Assembly: GCA_934167495.1 (NCBI GenBank)
Contig: CAKPKP010000018.1
Coordinates: 1-26,938, forward strand
DNA from: an uncultured Clostridia bacterium
GTDB taxonomy: Bacteria > Bacillota > Clostridia > TANB77 > CAG-508
Reading direction: 5' to 3'
DNA length: 26,938 nt
Both the position numbers and the translations under genes were made by a program. The notes beneath the pieces are model-generated. The model was not told the origin of the DNA. It searched no databases and saw only the letters and a program-made list of their open reading frames with translations. This document shows, piece by piece, positions 7,986-16,678 of the stretch; positions within the stretch are counted from its first letter, which is position 1, and each line of letters starts with the position of its first letter.

Positions 7986-8567
7986 ATGTTAAATTTAATT
8001 TGGCCTATTTTTATAATAATATCAATTGTGTATAGTATAATTGCTGGAAAAATAGATTTATTAAATAGTTCAATTTTTGATGGTATAAACAATACAACTA
8101 AAATGTGTATAGAGTTATTGGGAACAATTTGTTTTTGGAGTGGAATAATGAAAATTGCTAATAAAACCAAATTTATTGCTTTTATTATTAAAGTATTAGA
8201 ACCAATTAATAAAGTGTTATTTCCCAAAATAAATAAAGAAACTCCTGCATATAAAAATATTACTATGAATATGGTATCAAATATGTTAGGACTTGGAAAT
8301 GCTGCGACTCCTTTGGGAATAACTGCTATGAAAGAATTACAAAAAGAAAACAAGAATAAAGATAAATTAAGCTCAGAAATGAAAATGTTTATATTAATAA
8401 ATACTGCTTCTATTCAAATAATTCCAACAACTGTAATAGCAATACGAACATTATTAAGTTCAACTAGACCAACATCAATAATAGTTCCAGTGTGGATTAC
8501 AAGTATAGTAGCTTTTTCTTCTGTTGTAATAATTATGAAAATGATAAATTTAAAAGGAGAAAAGTAG
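7986..8567 (+). CDS. spmA: Spore maturation protein A
   Basis: A 193-aa polytopic membrane protein of the nucleoside-recognition (Gate) family; length matches SpmA of Bacillus (about 196 aa). Hydrophobic helices occur near residues 4-20, 40-58, 132-150 and 165-185. The conserved stretch NMVSNMLGLGNAATPLGITA (about 95-114) is typical. SpmA and SpmB are needed for full dehydration of the spore core in Bacillus; the biochemical activity is unknown. AGGAGG precedes the ATG. The spmB start overlaps the spmA stop by one base, so the two are cotranslated. I found no convincing sigma-E or sigma-G promoter in the 150 bp shared with abrB. Confidence 0.93.
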   Translation: MLNLIWPIFIIISIVYSIIAGKIDLLNSSIFDGINNTTKMCIELLGTICFWSGIMKIANKTKFIAFIIKVLEPINKVLFPKINKETPAYKNITMNMVSNMLGLGNAATPLGITAMKELQKENKNKDKLSSEMKMFILINTASIQIIPTTVIAIRTLLSSTRPTSIIVPVWITSIVAFSSVVIIMKMINLKGEK

Positions 8568-9094
8568 TGAAAATAATTAATTATTTATCAGTATTAGCAA
8601 TGCCAATGATAATATTAATAATTGTTGTATATGGTATTAAAGAGAAAATAAATATATTTGATATTTTTATTCAAGGGGCTGAAGAAGGAATAAAAATAGT
8701 AGTAAAATTATTTCCAACATTATTAGGATTGTTTGTTTCAATAAGTATGTTACGAAATTCTGGAATAATTGACATGATTATTAATGTAATTAAGCCAATT
8801 ATTTCATTATTAAACATTCCTAGCGAAATATTGCCACTTGCATTATTAAGACCAATATCTGGGAGTAGTTCTATTGCAATAGCAACAGATATTATGAGCA
8901 AATATGGGGTAGATAGTAAAATTGGATTAATTGCATCTGTTATTATGGGATCAACTGAAACTACTATATATACTATAGCAGTATATACAAGTTGTATTAA
9001 TATAAAAAATTCAAAACAAGTTTTGTGTATAGCTTTAATTGGAGATTTAATAGGAATGATTACATCAGTAGTAATGTGTAATCTAATATTTTAA
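8567..9094 (+). CDS. spmB: Spore maturation protein B
   Basis: A 175-aa membrane protein, the partner of SpmA and of the same Gate-domain class. Helices are visible near 8-24, 48-66 and 122-175. The conserved loop ALLRPISGSSSIAIATDIM and the following GSTETTIYTIAVY are typical of SpmB. I chose GTG 8567 because AAGGAGA lies six bases upstream and the resulting length equals that of known SpmB (about 178 aa). A longer frame from 8492 would add 25 residues inside spmA with no ribosome site. The GTG shares its first base with the spmA TAG stop. Confidence 0.93.
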   Translation: MKIINYLSVLAMPMIILIIVVYGIKEKINIFDIFIQGAEEGIKIVVKLFPTLLGLFVSISMLRNSGIIDMIINVIKPIISLLNIPSEILPLALLRPISGSSSIAIATDIMSKYGVDSKIGLIASVIMGSTETTIYTIAVYTSCINIKNSKQVLCIALIGDLIGMITSVVMCNLIF

Positions 9095-9128
9095 ATACTA
9101 GATTTTAGAACAAATGTTTATAATTTTA

Positions 9129-9157
9129 TTGACTTGAATATATGTATATGATAAAAT
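9129..9157 (+). promoter_or_regulatory. Sigma-A-type promoter of the YhaO/YhaN-like pair
   Basis: TTGACT (9129-9134) and TAAAAT (9152-9157) are 17 bp apart. The predicted transcript starts near 9164, so the upstream in-frame ATG at 9142 cannot serve and the GTG at 9184 is supported. Confidence 0.7.
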
Positions 9158-9183
9158 GCTATAGAATTAAGGGAGATGATAAT

Positions 9184-10257
9184 GTGAAATTTGTACATAT
9201 AGCTGACATGCATATGGATAGTCCTTTTACAGTTTTAACTAATAAAAGTGGGCTAGGAGAAACAAGAAGATTAGAGCAAAGAAAAGTACTTGGAAAAGTA
9301 ATAGAATATATTAAGAAAAATAAAATAGAATATTTATTTATAGCTGGTGATTTGTATGAGCAAGAATATGTTAGAAAAACAACTATAGATTATATTAATG
9401 CACAATTTAAAAGTATACCAGATACTAAAATATTTATTTCACCAGGAAACCATGATCCATTTATTAAAAATTCATATTATAGCAATTATGAATGGAGTAA
9501 AAATGTATACATATTTAAAGGAAAGTTTGAAAGAATATCTGAAGAAAATGTAGATATTTATGGAATGGGTTTTACAGATTTTCATTTAGAAGATTCTAAT
9601 ATTTCTGAGTTATGTATACAAGATGAAAACAAAATAAATATTTTAGTAATGCATGCTGATTTAAATGGGGCAAAAGATATGAAAGGGTACTCATATAATC
9701 CTGTTACAGTAAATCAATTGAAGAATCTTAACATGGATTATGTAGCCTTAGGACATATACATAATACTAACTACAGTCAACCAAATGAAAGAATAATTTA
9801 TCCTGGGTCTACTGTTTCTTTAGGATTCGATGAATTAGGAAATCATGGCATGGTAGTTGGAGAAATATTAAAAAATAGTATTAAATTAGAATTTTTAAAA
9901 CTTGATGATAGAGTTTTTGTTGAAAAAGAGGTAGAAATTACAAATTTAAATTCTAATGAGGAAATAATAGAAAAAATAGATATGCTAGATTTTGAAGAAA
10001 ACTATATGTACAAGATAATATTAACAGGTAAAAGAAAATTTGAAGTAGACGAACAATTTATAATTAAAAATGTAAATAATAATAATATTTTAAAAATAGA
10101 AAATAGAAGTAAATTAAATTATGATTTAGAAAAATTATCTAAGGAAATTAGTTTAAAAGGCTTTTTCGTAAAAGAGTGTTTAAGTAAATTAAATAACGGT
10201 GAATATACAGAAGAAGAGATAGAACGTGCTATAGAAATAGGATTAGATTCAATGTAA
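9184..10257 (+). CDS. YhaO/SbcD-like metallophosphoesterase (DNA repair exonuclease)
   Basis: A 357-aa calcineurin-like phosphoesterase of the Mre11/SbcD/YhaO group. All metal-binding motifs are visible: HIADMHMDSPF (Asp8, His10), IAGDLYEQ, SPGNHDPF, VMHADL and ALGHIHN, with the rest a capping region that would contact the ATPase partner. Such proteins form a nuclease-ATPase complex that trims DNA ends. I chose GTG 9184: GGGAG sits about eight bases upstream and the promoter excludes the ATG at 9142. The partner ATPase gene follows after 13 bp, so the two form one unit like yhaO-yhaN of Bacillus. Confidence 0.9.
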   Translation: MKFVHIADMHMDSPFTVLTNKSGLGETRRLEQRKVLGKVIEYIKKNKIEYLFIAGDLYEQEYVRKTTIDYINAQFKSIPDTKIFISPGNHDPFIKNSYYSNYEWSKNVYIFKGKFERISEENVDIYGMGFTDFHLEDSNISELCIQDENKINILVMHADLNGAKDMKGYSYNPVTVNQLKNLNMDYVALGHIHNTNYSQPNERIIYPGSTVSLGFDELGNHGMVVGEILKNSIKLEFLKLDDRVFVEKEVEITNLNSNEEIIEKIDMLDFEENYMYKIILTGKRKFEVDEQFIIKNVNNNNILKIENRSKLNYDLEKLSKEISLKGFFVKECLSKLNNGEYTEEEIERAIEIGLDSM

Positions 10258-10270
10258 ATGAGGTGATGAA

Positions 10271-12157
10271 TTGAAAATAGAAAATTTAAAAATAAATGGG
10301 TATGGAAAATTAAAAAATAAAGATATAGAATTTTGTGATAAAATAAATTTAGTAAATGGAAATAATGAAGCGGGTAAAAGTACGTTATTAAGTTTTATAT
10401 ATTCAATGTTTTATGGTGCAAACAAAAATAAAAATGGGAAAGATATTTCAACATTTGATAAATATAAACCTTGGGATGGAACGGAATTTTCAGGCAAAAT
10501 TAAATATAAATTAGATAATAATGAAAGTTATGAAGTATTTAGAGATTTTAATAAAAAGAATCCTAAAATATATAATAAAAATTTAGAGGAAATTACAAGT
10601 ATATTTAACAATGATAAATCTAAAGGAATTAATTATATATTCGAGCAAACTAAGGTTGATGAAGAGATATTTTTAAATACATCAATAATTGAACAAAATA
10701 GCGTAAAATTAAACAAATCAGAACAAACAACAGTTATGCAAAAAATAAGTAATGCAATATCTAGTGGTGATGATAATATTTCTTTTAAAAAGTCAATTGA
10801 TAAAATAAATAAAAAATTAAATTCTGAAGTTGGTACTGATAGAACAAGCGAAAAACCAATAAATATGATAAATGCAGAATTAATTAAATTAAATAATAAA
10901 AAAAATGATTTGTTAGAATTAAAATTAAAACAAATAAATATTCAAGAAGAAAAAAAGCAAATTTTAAAAGAACGTGAAATCTATGAAAATAAAACTAAAT
11001 TAATTAAGATGATAAAAAATACTTTTGAAAAAAATAATGTAAAGTATGCAGAAATTAATTTAGAAAAAAACATTATAGAAGATACAAATATAAAAATAGA
11101 AAATTTGAATAAAAATATAGATGAATTAAAAAAAGAAAAAATTAATAAAAATAATAAAACTAAAAGTTTAAATTTATTTTTTTCAATATTATTTATTATT
11201 ATTTCTATAGTTTCATTTGCATTAAAATTTAATATATATTTAAGTATTATATTTATTATTTTGGCAATTTTATTTTTTACATTACATATATATAAAGTTA
11301 AAAAAGTTAAAAAAACTGAAAGAAAACGAATAGAAAAAATAGAGAGTAAAATATTAGAATTAGAAAAAGAAATAAAAATAGTGCAAGAAAATGAAAATAG
11401 TAAATTAGAAGAAATAAAAAATACACAAGAAAAATTATTAATTGAAAAAAATAATGATAAACATATTATAAAAAATGAATTTTTAAATAAAATATCTGAT
11501 TATGATATAGAAAAATTATTTGAATATAATTATAATGATTTATTAAAAGAATTAGAAGTTTGTGATGAGAAATTAAATAAATTAAATATAAATATAACGT
11601 CATTAGAAATAGAAAATAAAAATGTTAATTCTGAATTAGAAACTTTTGCAGAAATAGAAGAAAAAATAAATCTACTAAATATTCAAAAAGATAAATTAAT
11701 AAGTTTAGGAAAATCAATTAATTTAGCAAAAGAATGTTTAAATGAAGCGTATAATCAAATGAAAGAGCAAATAAGTCCTAAATTTATAAATAATTTATCA
11801 AATGTAATAGAAAAAATATCAAATGGAAAATATAAAAATATTAATTTTAATGATATAGATGGATTGCAAGTTGAACTTGAAAATGGTGATTATATTTTAG
11901 CTGATAGATTAAGTATGGGAACTATAGATCAAATGTATTTTGCATTAAGAATAAATATATTAAATGAAATAACTGAAGAAAAAATGCCGATAATACTAGA
12001 TGAAACTTTTGTATATTACGATAATAATAGATTAGAAAATATATTAACATATTTAAATGAAAATGTAGATAATCAAATTATTATATTTTCATGTTCAAAA
12101 AGAGAAGAAAATATATTAAATAAATTAAATATTAATTATAAATTAGTTGAAATATAA
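10271..12157 (+). CDS. YhaN/SbcC-like AAA ATPase with internal membrane hairpin
   Basis: A 628-aa Rad50/SbcC-type ATPase. The N-terminal half-domain has Walker A GNNEAGKST (30-38) followed by FIYSMFYGA. Long lysine/glutamate-rich coiled coils fill the middle. They are interrupted near residues 298-345 by two adjacent hydrophobic helices. The C-terminal half-domain has the signature-like LSMGTIDQMYFALR (about 548) and Walker B PIILDETF (about 573). Bacillus YhaN also carries central membrane helices but is much longer (over 900 aa). Together with the upstream nuclease it probably forms a membrane-tethered DNA end-processing complex; that is inference from the family. The start is TTG, supported by GAGGTGA just upstream. 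Confidence 0.85.
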   Translation: MKIENLKINGYGKLKNKDIEFCDKINLVNGNNEAGKSTLLSFIYSMFYGANKNKNGKDISTFDKYKPWDGTEFSGKIKYKLDNNESYEVFRDFNKKNPKIYNKNLEEITSIFNNDKSKGINYIFEQTKVDEEIFLNTSIIEQNSVKLNKSEQTTVMQKISNAISSGDDNISFKKSIDKINKKLNSEVGTDRTSEKPINMINAELIKLNNKKNDLLELKLKQINIQEEKKQILKEREIYENKTKLIKMIKNTFEKNNVKYAEINLEKNIIEDTNIKIENLNKNIDELKKEKINKNNKTKSLNLFFSILFIIISIVSFALKFNIYLSIIFIILAILFFTLHIYKVKKVKKTERKRIEKIESKILELEKEIKIVQENENSKLEEIKNTQEKLLIEKNNDKHIIKNEFLNKISDYDIEKLFEYNYNDLLKELEVCDEKLNKLNINITSLEIENKNVNSELETFAEIEEKINLLNIQKDKLISLGKSINLAKECLNEAYNQMKEQISPKFINNLSNVIEKISNGKYKNINFNDIDGLQVELENGDYILADRLSMGTIDQMYFALRINILNEITEEKMPIILDETFVYYDNNRLENILTYLNENVDNQIIIFSCSKREENILNKLNINYKLVEI

Positions 12158-12175
12158 GTAATTTCATAGTATAAT
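12147..12175 (+). promoter_or_regulatory. Sigma-A-type promoter of prfA
   Basis: TTGAAA (12147-12152) and a perfect TATAAT (12170-12175) are 17 bp apart. The -35 lies inside the last codons of the YhaN-like gene, giving prfA its own promoter. Confidence 0.75.
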
Positions 12176-12209
12176 ATATGCTAGTTTTAAAAAGGAGAAG
12201 TGAAATAAT

Positions 12210-13274
12210 ATGTTTCAAAAATTAGAAGAAGTAGAAAAGCGTTACGATGAGCTTACAGAAAAAATAAGTGATCCAGAAGTAATTGCTAGACAAAGTGAAT
12301 GGCAAAAGTTAATGAAAGAACATAGTGAAATAACAGATATAGTAGCTAAATATAGAGAATATAAAAATGTAAAAAAATCAATAGAAGATGCAAAAGCAAT
12401 GCTAAATGATAGCGAATTAAAAGAACTTGCTGAAATGGAAATAGAAGAAGGAAAAGAAAAATTGCCAAAAATAGAGGAAGAATTAAAAATTCTTCTTATT
12501 CCAAAAGATCCAAATGACGATAAAAACGTTATATGTGAAATAAGAGCAGGTGCAGGAGGAGAGGAAGCAGCGTTATTTGCAGGAACATTATTTAGAATGT
12601 ATTCAATGTATGCAGAAAGAAAACACTTTAAATTAGAAGTATTAAATGAAAATGAAACTGGTCTTGGTGGATATAAAGAAATAACTTTTATGATTAGTGG
12701 AAAAGGTGCATATAGTAGATTAAAATTTGAAAGTGGTGTTCACAGAGTTCAAAGAGTACCAGATACAGAAAGTAGTGGAAGAATACATACATCAACAGCA
12801 ACAGTAGCAGTTCTTCCAGAAGTTGAAGACATTGAAATAGATATAAATCCAGCTGATATAAAAATGGATGTATTTAGAGCTTCAGGTGCTGGTGGGCAAC
12901 ACGTAAATAAAACATCATCTGCGGTAAGATTAACTCATATTCCAACAGGTATTGTAGCTGAATGTCAAACTGAAAGATCACAACTTCAAAATAGAGAATA
13001 TGCTATGAAATTAATTAAATCACGTTTATATGAAATACAATTAAGAGAAAGAGATGAAAAATTGGCAAATGAAAGAAAAAGCCAAGTAGGAACTGGAGAT
13101 AGAAGTGAAAAAATAAGAACATATAATTATCCTCAAGGAAGAATAACAGATCATAGAATAGGATTTAGTATTTTCCAAATGGAAGATTTCTTAAATGGTA
13201 ATATTGATGAAATGGTAGATAATTTAATAGCATCTGATAGAGCAGAAAAACTAAAAGGTCATGAAGAAGAATAA
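12210..13274 (+). CDS. prfA: Peptide chain release factor 1
   Basis: A 354-aa class I release factor of normal length. The stop-codon reading motif of the PxT type is PDT (184-186) in QRVPDTESSGRIHTS, which distinguishes RF1 from RF2 (SPF). The catalytic GGQ is at 228-230 in ASGAGGQHVNK. RF1 reads UAA and UAG and triggers peptide release; its glutamine is normally methylated by PrmC, which is not encoded in this window. AAAGGAGAAG precedes the ATG. The gene is monocistronic, between its own promoter and a strong terminator. Confidence 0.97.
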   Translation: MFQKLEEVEKRYDELTEKISDPEVIARQSEWQKLMKEHSEITDIVAKYREYKNVKKSIEDAKAMLNDSELKELAEMEIEEGKEKLPKIEEELKILLIPKDPNDDKNVICEIRAGAGGEEAALFAGTLFRMYSMYAERKHFKLEVLNENETGLGGYKEITFMISGKGAYSRLKFESGVHRVQRVPDTESSGRIHTSTATVAVLPEVEDIEIDINPADIKMDVFRASGAGGQHVNKTSSAVRLTHIPTGIVAECQTERSQLQNREYAMKLIKSRLYEIQLRERDEKLANERKSQVGTGDRSEKIRTYNYPQGRITDHRIGFSIFQMEDFLNGNIDEMVDNLIASDRAEKLKGHEEE

Positions 13275-13275
13275 A

Positions 13276-13305
13276 AATAAAGCGGATTTTTATATCCGCT
13301 TTATT
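13276..13305. terminator. Bidirectional terminator between prfA and the helicase-loader gene
   Basis: A perfect 12-bp stem AATAAAGCGGAT/ATCCGCTTTATT with a 6-nt loop lies between two convergent genes and overlaps the stop codon of the minus-strand gene. Confidence 0.85.
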
Positions 13306-14305
13306 TAATACTTTTTATTCTTATATCGTCTCCAATAAATTTACATATATTATAATATCCTATAAGTCTAGAACCTATTCTTTCATTATAAATTGAATAT
13401 ATACTTTTTAAATCTAAATTTGAAGAAATAATAGTTTTGGTAATATGATTATTTTGATTTAAAAGTCTAGTATTTATTATAGTGAATAATTCTGTAAACA
13501 ACATGCTATTCATAGTTTCTGTACCTAAATCATCAATAATTAATAAATCAACATTTAAAATGTTATCTATAATTTCAGAAACATTATTTTTATTAAATCT
13601 AGCATCAATTATTGTATTGAACATAACAGGGGCTGTTTGATATAAAACAGTTTTGCCTTTTTTTAATAATTCATTTGCAATACAATTTGAAAGAAAAGTT
13701 TTTCCTGTACCAGCATTTCCAACAAAAAATAAATTTTTTTCTTGAGGAGAATCAAAATTATTTATAAATGACCAAGCAATATCATAAATACATTTAATGT
13801 TTTCTCTTGGAGAAACTGGTAAGTTATATTTTTGAACATCTGGAATGTCTGAATATATATTAAAATTAAAATTATCAAAATTATCATTTTTTAAATTTCC
13901 TATATTTGCTTTATTGTATTCAATGTCATATATTTTCTGCTTTAAACAATTACACATAACGGATAAATTATTTTTCTGAATATATCCTGTATCTTTACAC
14001 AATTTGCATTCAAATTGTGGATAAAGATAAGAAGAATCTAATTTTAAAGAATTTAAAATTGTATTTTTTTCATTTATTAAATCTAAAGTTATTTTTTCTA
14101 AATCTTTTAATACTTCTTCTTTATTAGCAGAGTTTAGCATAGATCTTATTGAACGAATAGACACGGAATTTAATTTGTTATCTATTTCTTCAAGTTTTGG
14201 ATTTTTCAAATATAATTCATGTTTCTTATGCTCAAAATCTGATAATGCATGATTTCTTTTAGCTTCATATTCAGTTAAAAGCTTTCTAAGTAAAGTAGTG
14301 TTCAT
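13301..14305 (-). CDS. DnaI/DnaC-like replicative helicase loader ATPase
   Basis: A 334-aa AAA+ protein. An N-terminal coiled region is followed by a zinc-finger-like cluster (Cys100, Cys103, Cys118, Cys120), then the ATPase core with Walker A GNAGTGKT (196-203) and Walker B LLIIDDLG (254-261), and a sensor-like TIISSNLD. This arrangement matches DnaI of Bacillus, which loads the hexameric helicase onto DNA. The start at 14305 is preferred over an in-frame ATG at 14317, because AAAAGGATG immediately precedes and overlaps the latter. The dnaD-like gene lies 23 bp upstream on the same strand, so the two form an operon for primosome assembly. The terminator shared with prfA closes it. Confidence 0.88.
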   Translation of the reverse strand: MNTTLLRKLLTEYEAKRNHALSDFEHKKHELYLKNPKLEEIDNKLNSVSIRSIRSMLNSANKEEVLKDLEKITLDLINEKNTILNSLKLDSSYLYPQFECKLCKDTGYIQKNNLSVMCNCLKQKIYDIEYNKANIGNLKNDNFDNFNFNIYSDIPDVQKYNLPVSPRENIKCIYDIAWSFINNFDSPQEKNLFFVGNAGTGKTFLSNCIANELLKKGKTVLYQTAPVMFNTIIDARFNKNNVSEIIDNILNVDLLIIDDLGTETMNSMLFTELFTIINTRLLNQNNHITKTIISSNLDLKSIYSIYNERIGSRLIGYYNICKFIGDDIRIKSIK

Positions 14306-14328
14306 ATAAAAATACATCCTTTTAAATA

Positions 14329-15297
14329 TTATTTCTTTATGTTAGCATAGAAATTATCGAAATTATCATAATTTCGATGTTCATGATTATTGTAATTAGT
14401 TTTCTTTTCTAGTGCTTTAACATCTTTTTCTTTTTGTTTTAAGTTATTTGTATAATTTTGAATATCATTAACTGTTCTTAAATTTCTTTCTTTCCAATCA
14501 GAGATAATTTTATCTAAATAGTCAAAACCTACATTTGCTTTTGATGTTGTTCTTTTTAATGCTAGTTCAATTATTTCAAAAGAATATCCATAATCTACTA
14601 CCCATTTTGTAATATAAGCTTCTTCATATTCATTAAATGGTCTTGGGTATCTTAATTTTTTAGATATAGATTTTTTTATTGTATTTAATTTTTCTTGTTT
14701 TTCAAAATAAGAATCTAAGTCAGTAAAGGTTTTTATATTATTTTTACTCCATGCATCTGCTACTGCTTGAATATAATTTTTATGAAGGGCAGATTTTTCA
14801 TAGCAATAATTAAACAAAGCCATCATTACTTGCTCATCAAATCCATATTTATTAAACCATAAATCAATATCTGTATATAAAGATAAAGGCATAAGACCTT
14901 GAAAATATTGATTATTAATATTTTCAATAGCTTTTGCTCTATATTGATTTTTAGCATTTTTCTTTATATCTTCAGGGGATGAAGTAAGTTTTGGTGAATA
15001 TAACTTTTGAAGTTCAATTTCTTGAAGATTTGAAATAATATATCCAGTTGGTTTTTTTACAATAATACCTAATTCTTCCCAGAACTTTAAAGCCTCTTGA
15101 ATTGTTTTAAAATCCAAAGCTAATTTTTTAGATAAATCATTTAATTTAATATCTTTATCGTATTTTGATAGAAATATTAAATATAAATAAACTTTTATAA
15201 AATCACCGCTAGCAAGAGATAAATATTCTGTAAAAAATACATCAGGTATATCTGTAGATGAAAATAACATGGATTCATTATTTTTTTCAAGTTTCAT
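14329..15297 (-). CDS. DnaD-domain primosomal protein
   Basis: A 322-aa protein with an N-terminal winged-helix-like part (about 25-105: FIKVYLYLIFLSK, LNDLSKKLALDFKTIQEALKF) and two DnaB2/DnaD-type helical domains. Each of these ends in the family's YxxxIxxxWxxxxIxT-like motif: YIQAVADAWSKNNIKTFTDL (about 190) and YLDKIISDWKERNLRTVNDI (about 270). The C-terminal tail is Asn/Lys-rich and probably flexible. DnaD proteins bind DNA and help load helicase at origins or restart sites. AAAGGGG precedes the ATG. Its promoter has a palindrome over the expected start site. It is operonic with the loader ATPase. Confidence 0.87.
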   Translation of the reverse strand: MKLEKNNESMLFSSTDIPDVFFTEYLSLASGDFIKVYLYLIFLSKYDKDIKLNDLSKKLALDFKTIQEALKFWEELGIIVKKPTGYIISNLQEIELQKLYSPKLTSSPEDIKKNAKNQYRAKAIENINNQYFQGLMPLSLYTDIDLWFNKYGFDEQVMMALFNYCYEKSALHKNYIQAVADAWSKNNIKTFTDLDSYFEKQEKLNTIKKSISKKLRYPRPFNEYEEAYITKWVVDYGYSFEIIELALKRTTSKANVGFDYLDKIISDWKERNLRTVNDIQNYTNNLKQKEKDVKALEKKTNYNNHEHRNYDNFDNFYANIKK

Positions 15298-15320
15298 GTA
15301 TAAAACCCCTTTTTTGACAC

Positions 15321-15363
15321 AATTTGATTATCAAATTATATCATTATAAGTCGTTTTTTACAA
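15321..15363 (-). promoter_or_regulatory. Promoter of dnaD-loader operon with palindromic operator-like site
   Basis: On the minus strand TTGTAA (15358-15363) and a perfect TATAAT (15335-15340) are 17 bp apart. A 17-bp palindrome, AATTTGAT-T-ATCAAATT, occupies 15321-15337, exactly over the end of the -10 and the expected transcription start. A repressor bound there would block initiation; no regulator is identified. Confidence 0.65.
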
Positions 15364-15393
15364 GAATTAATTTATTTAAAAAATATACAAATT

Positions 15394-15762
15394 TTAAATT
15401 TTTAATAAATTTTCAAGTATTATTTTAAGTTTTTTAAAGAAATTTGCTTTTTTTGAATTTTTATTTGATGAATAATTAATATTTTTATAATATAGATAAA
15501 CGTTTCGATTATAAAAAAATTTTACTATATACAATATTGTAAAAAATATATTTTCTTTAGAATTATTGACTATTACAAATAAAACAAATGGAAATACAAA
15601 AGAAATAAAAATAAAAATTTTTATACTAAAATCGTTAATAAAAGTATTTAAGATAAAAAATAAAAAAATTCCAAAAATTAAAATTATAATAGCAGAACTA
15701 TAATCAATAATTCCAAACAATTTAGATGAAAATTTATAATTTTTAGGAAAAACAAATTTCAT
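15394..15762 (-). CDS. Small membrane protein, possibly VirB3/PrgI-like
   Basis: A 122-aa protein starting MKFVFPKNYKF, with two long hydrophobic helices (about 21-42 and 46-66), a third weaker hydrophobic stretch (about 72-85) and a basic C-terminal tail. Short N-terminal segments ending in 'FPKNY' before two close helices recall PrgI/VirB3-type proteins of Gram-positive type IV secretion systems, but similarity by eye is weak. The main support is context: it is the last gene of a cluster containing a VirD4-like ATPase and VirB2- and VirB6-like membrane proteins, 22 bp behind the VirB6-like frame. AAAGGAT lies eight bases before the ATG. Extremely AT-rich, like the rest of the cluster. Confidence 0.55.
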   Translation of the reverse strand: MKFVFPKNYKFSSKLFGIIDYSSAIIILIFGIFLFFILNTFINDFSIKIFIFISFVFPFVLFVIVNNSKENIFFTILYIVKFFYNRNVYLYYKNINYSSNKNSKKANFFKKLKIILENLLKI

Positions 15763-15784
15763 AAAATTTAATCCTTTCTAAAAT

Positions 15785-16664
15785 TTATTGCAAGAAACGA
15801 ATATTTGAAAAATTAGTAGAAACACTAGTGGATATTCCACCAAATAATTCTTTAACAAAATTATTAGCTTTAATTAATGCATATATTGAACCGATATAAA
15901 TTAGTTTATTTAAAATATCATTTGAATCAATATTAATTGAAAAAGTTAATAATAAAATTATTGAAATTAATATTTGAACAAATAGAAGAGAAAAAAAGCT
16001 TTTAATCCAACACTTAAAAATCCATGAAGTAGAGGTTTGGCATAATGATAACATACAGAATGGACTGAGTATGATAAAGACTTTTATCATTACATATCTA
16101 AGAGAATAAGTAAGAATTAAATTTAAAAGTCCAAATGAAGAGAATGATTTTATTAGTCCATCTAATGAAAATAAATTCGAGTTATTATCAAGTGAATAGA
16201 TGGAATGATTTAAATTATCTATTAAGGAAGAAAAAGAAATATTAATATGAAAAATATTAAATCCTACTTCTTGTATAGAAGATGTAATTATAGAGATAAA
16301 ATATATAAATTGTTTGCAAATATAAAAAGAATTATTTGCTAAAATAGCTATTATAATAATTTTAAATATAAAACTTTGAGGTTTTTCAATGTTATGGTAT
16401 GTAAAATGAGATATAAAAAAACTTAAAGCATAAAAAATTAAGAATCCGAGAAACAAGAGAATTACATATAATTAATATTCCAGACGAAGTCTCAACTCCA
16501 AATATATTAGATAAATAATTAGAATCCATAATATTTTCATCTATAAAAGTGATATTATCTAATATTGGATATATATTTTTATCTATAGAGGAAAACAGGT
16601 TTGAAAATAAATTATTTATAGAGGATATTATAATTTCAGAAATATTAATATTTTCTGTATTCAA
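15785..16664 (-). pseudogene. VirB6/TrbL-like polytopic membrane protein, split by an apparent +1 frameshift
   Basis: Two overlapping frames seem to be one gene. The first starts at TTG 16664 after a strong AGGTGGTGAT ribosome site and reads to residue 90. The second carries about 220 hydrophobic residues to the stop at 15785 but has only a TTG (16456) with no ribosome site. Joining them at residue 70 by skipping one base near 16454 gives ...CNSL-FLGFLIFYA..., a smooth continuation, whereas frame 1 otherwise ends in a short odd tail. The full span is 880 bp, one more than a multiple of three, giving about 292 aa after correction. The product would have five or six membrane helices, as in VirB6/TrbL proteins that form the inner-membrane channel. 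A sequencing error, a real mutation or programmed frameshifting are all possible. Confidence 0.6.
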
Positions 16665-16678
16665 AAAATAATCACCAC

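Noticed and set aside
8492..8566. Longer spmB starting inside spmA
   Set aside because: No ribosome site, extra residues are polar and unlike SpmB, while GTG 8567 has a good site and gives the family length.
9142..9183. Longer N-terminus for the YhaO-like nuclease from ATG 9142
   Set aside because: That ATG lies inside the promoter spacer, upstream of the predicted transcription start; the metallophosphoesterase fold begins at the GTG.
15311..15322. TTTTTTGACACAA resembling the arm of the REP-like repeat at 26862
   Set aside because: Only the short arm matches; the GC-rich core is absent and the bases are explained by the ribosome-site region of the dnaD gene.
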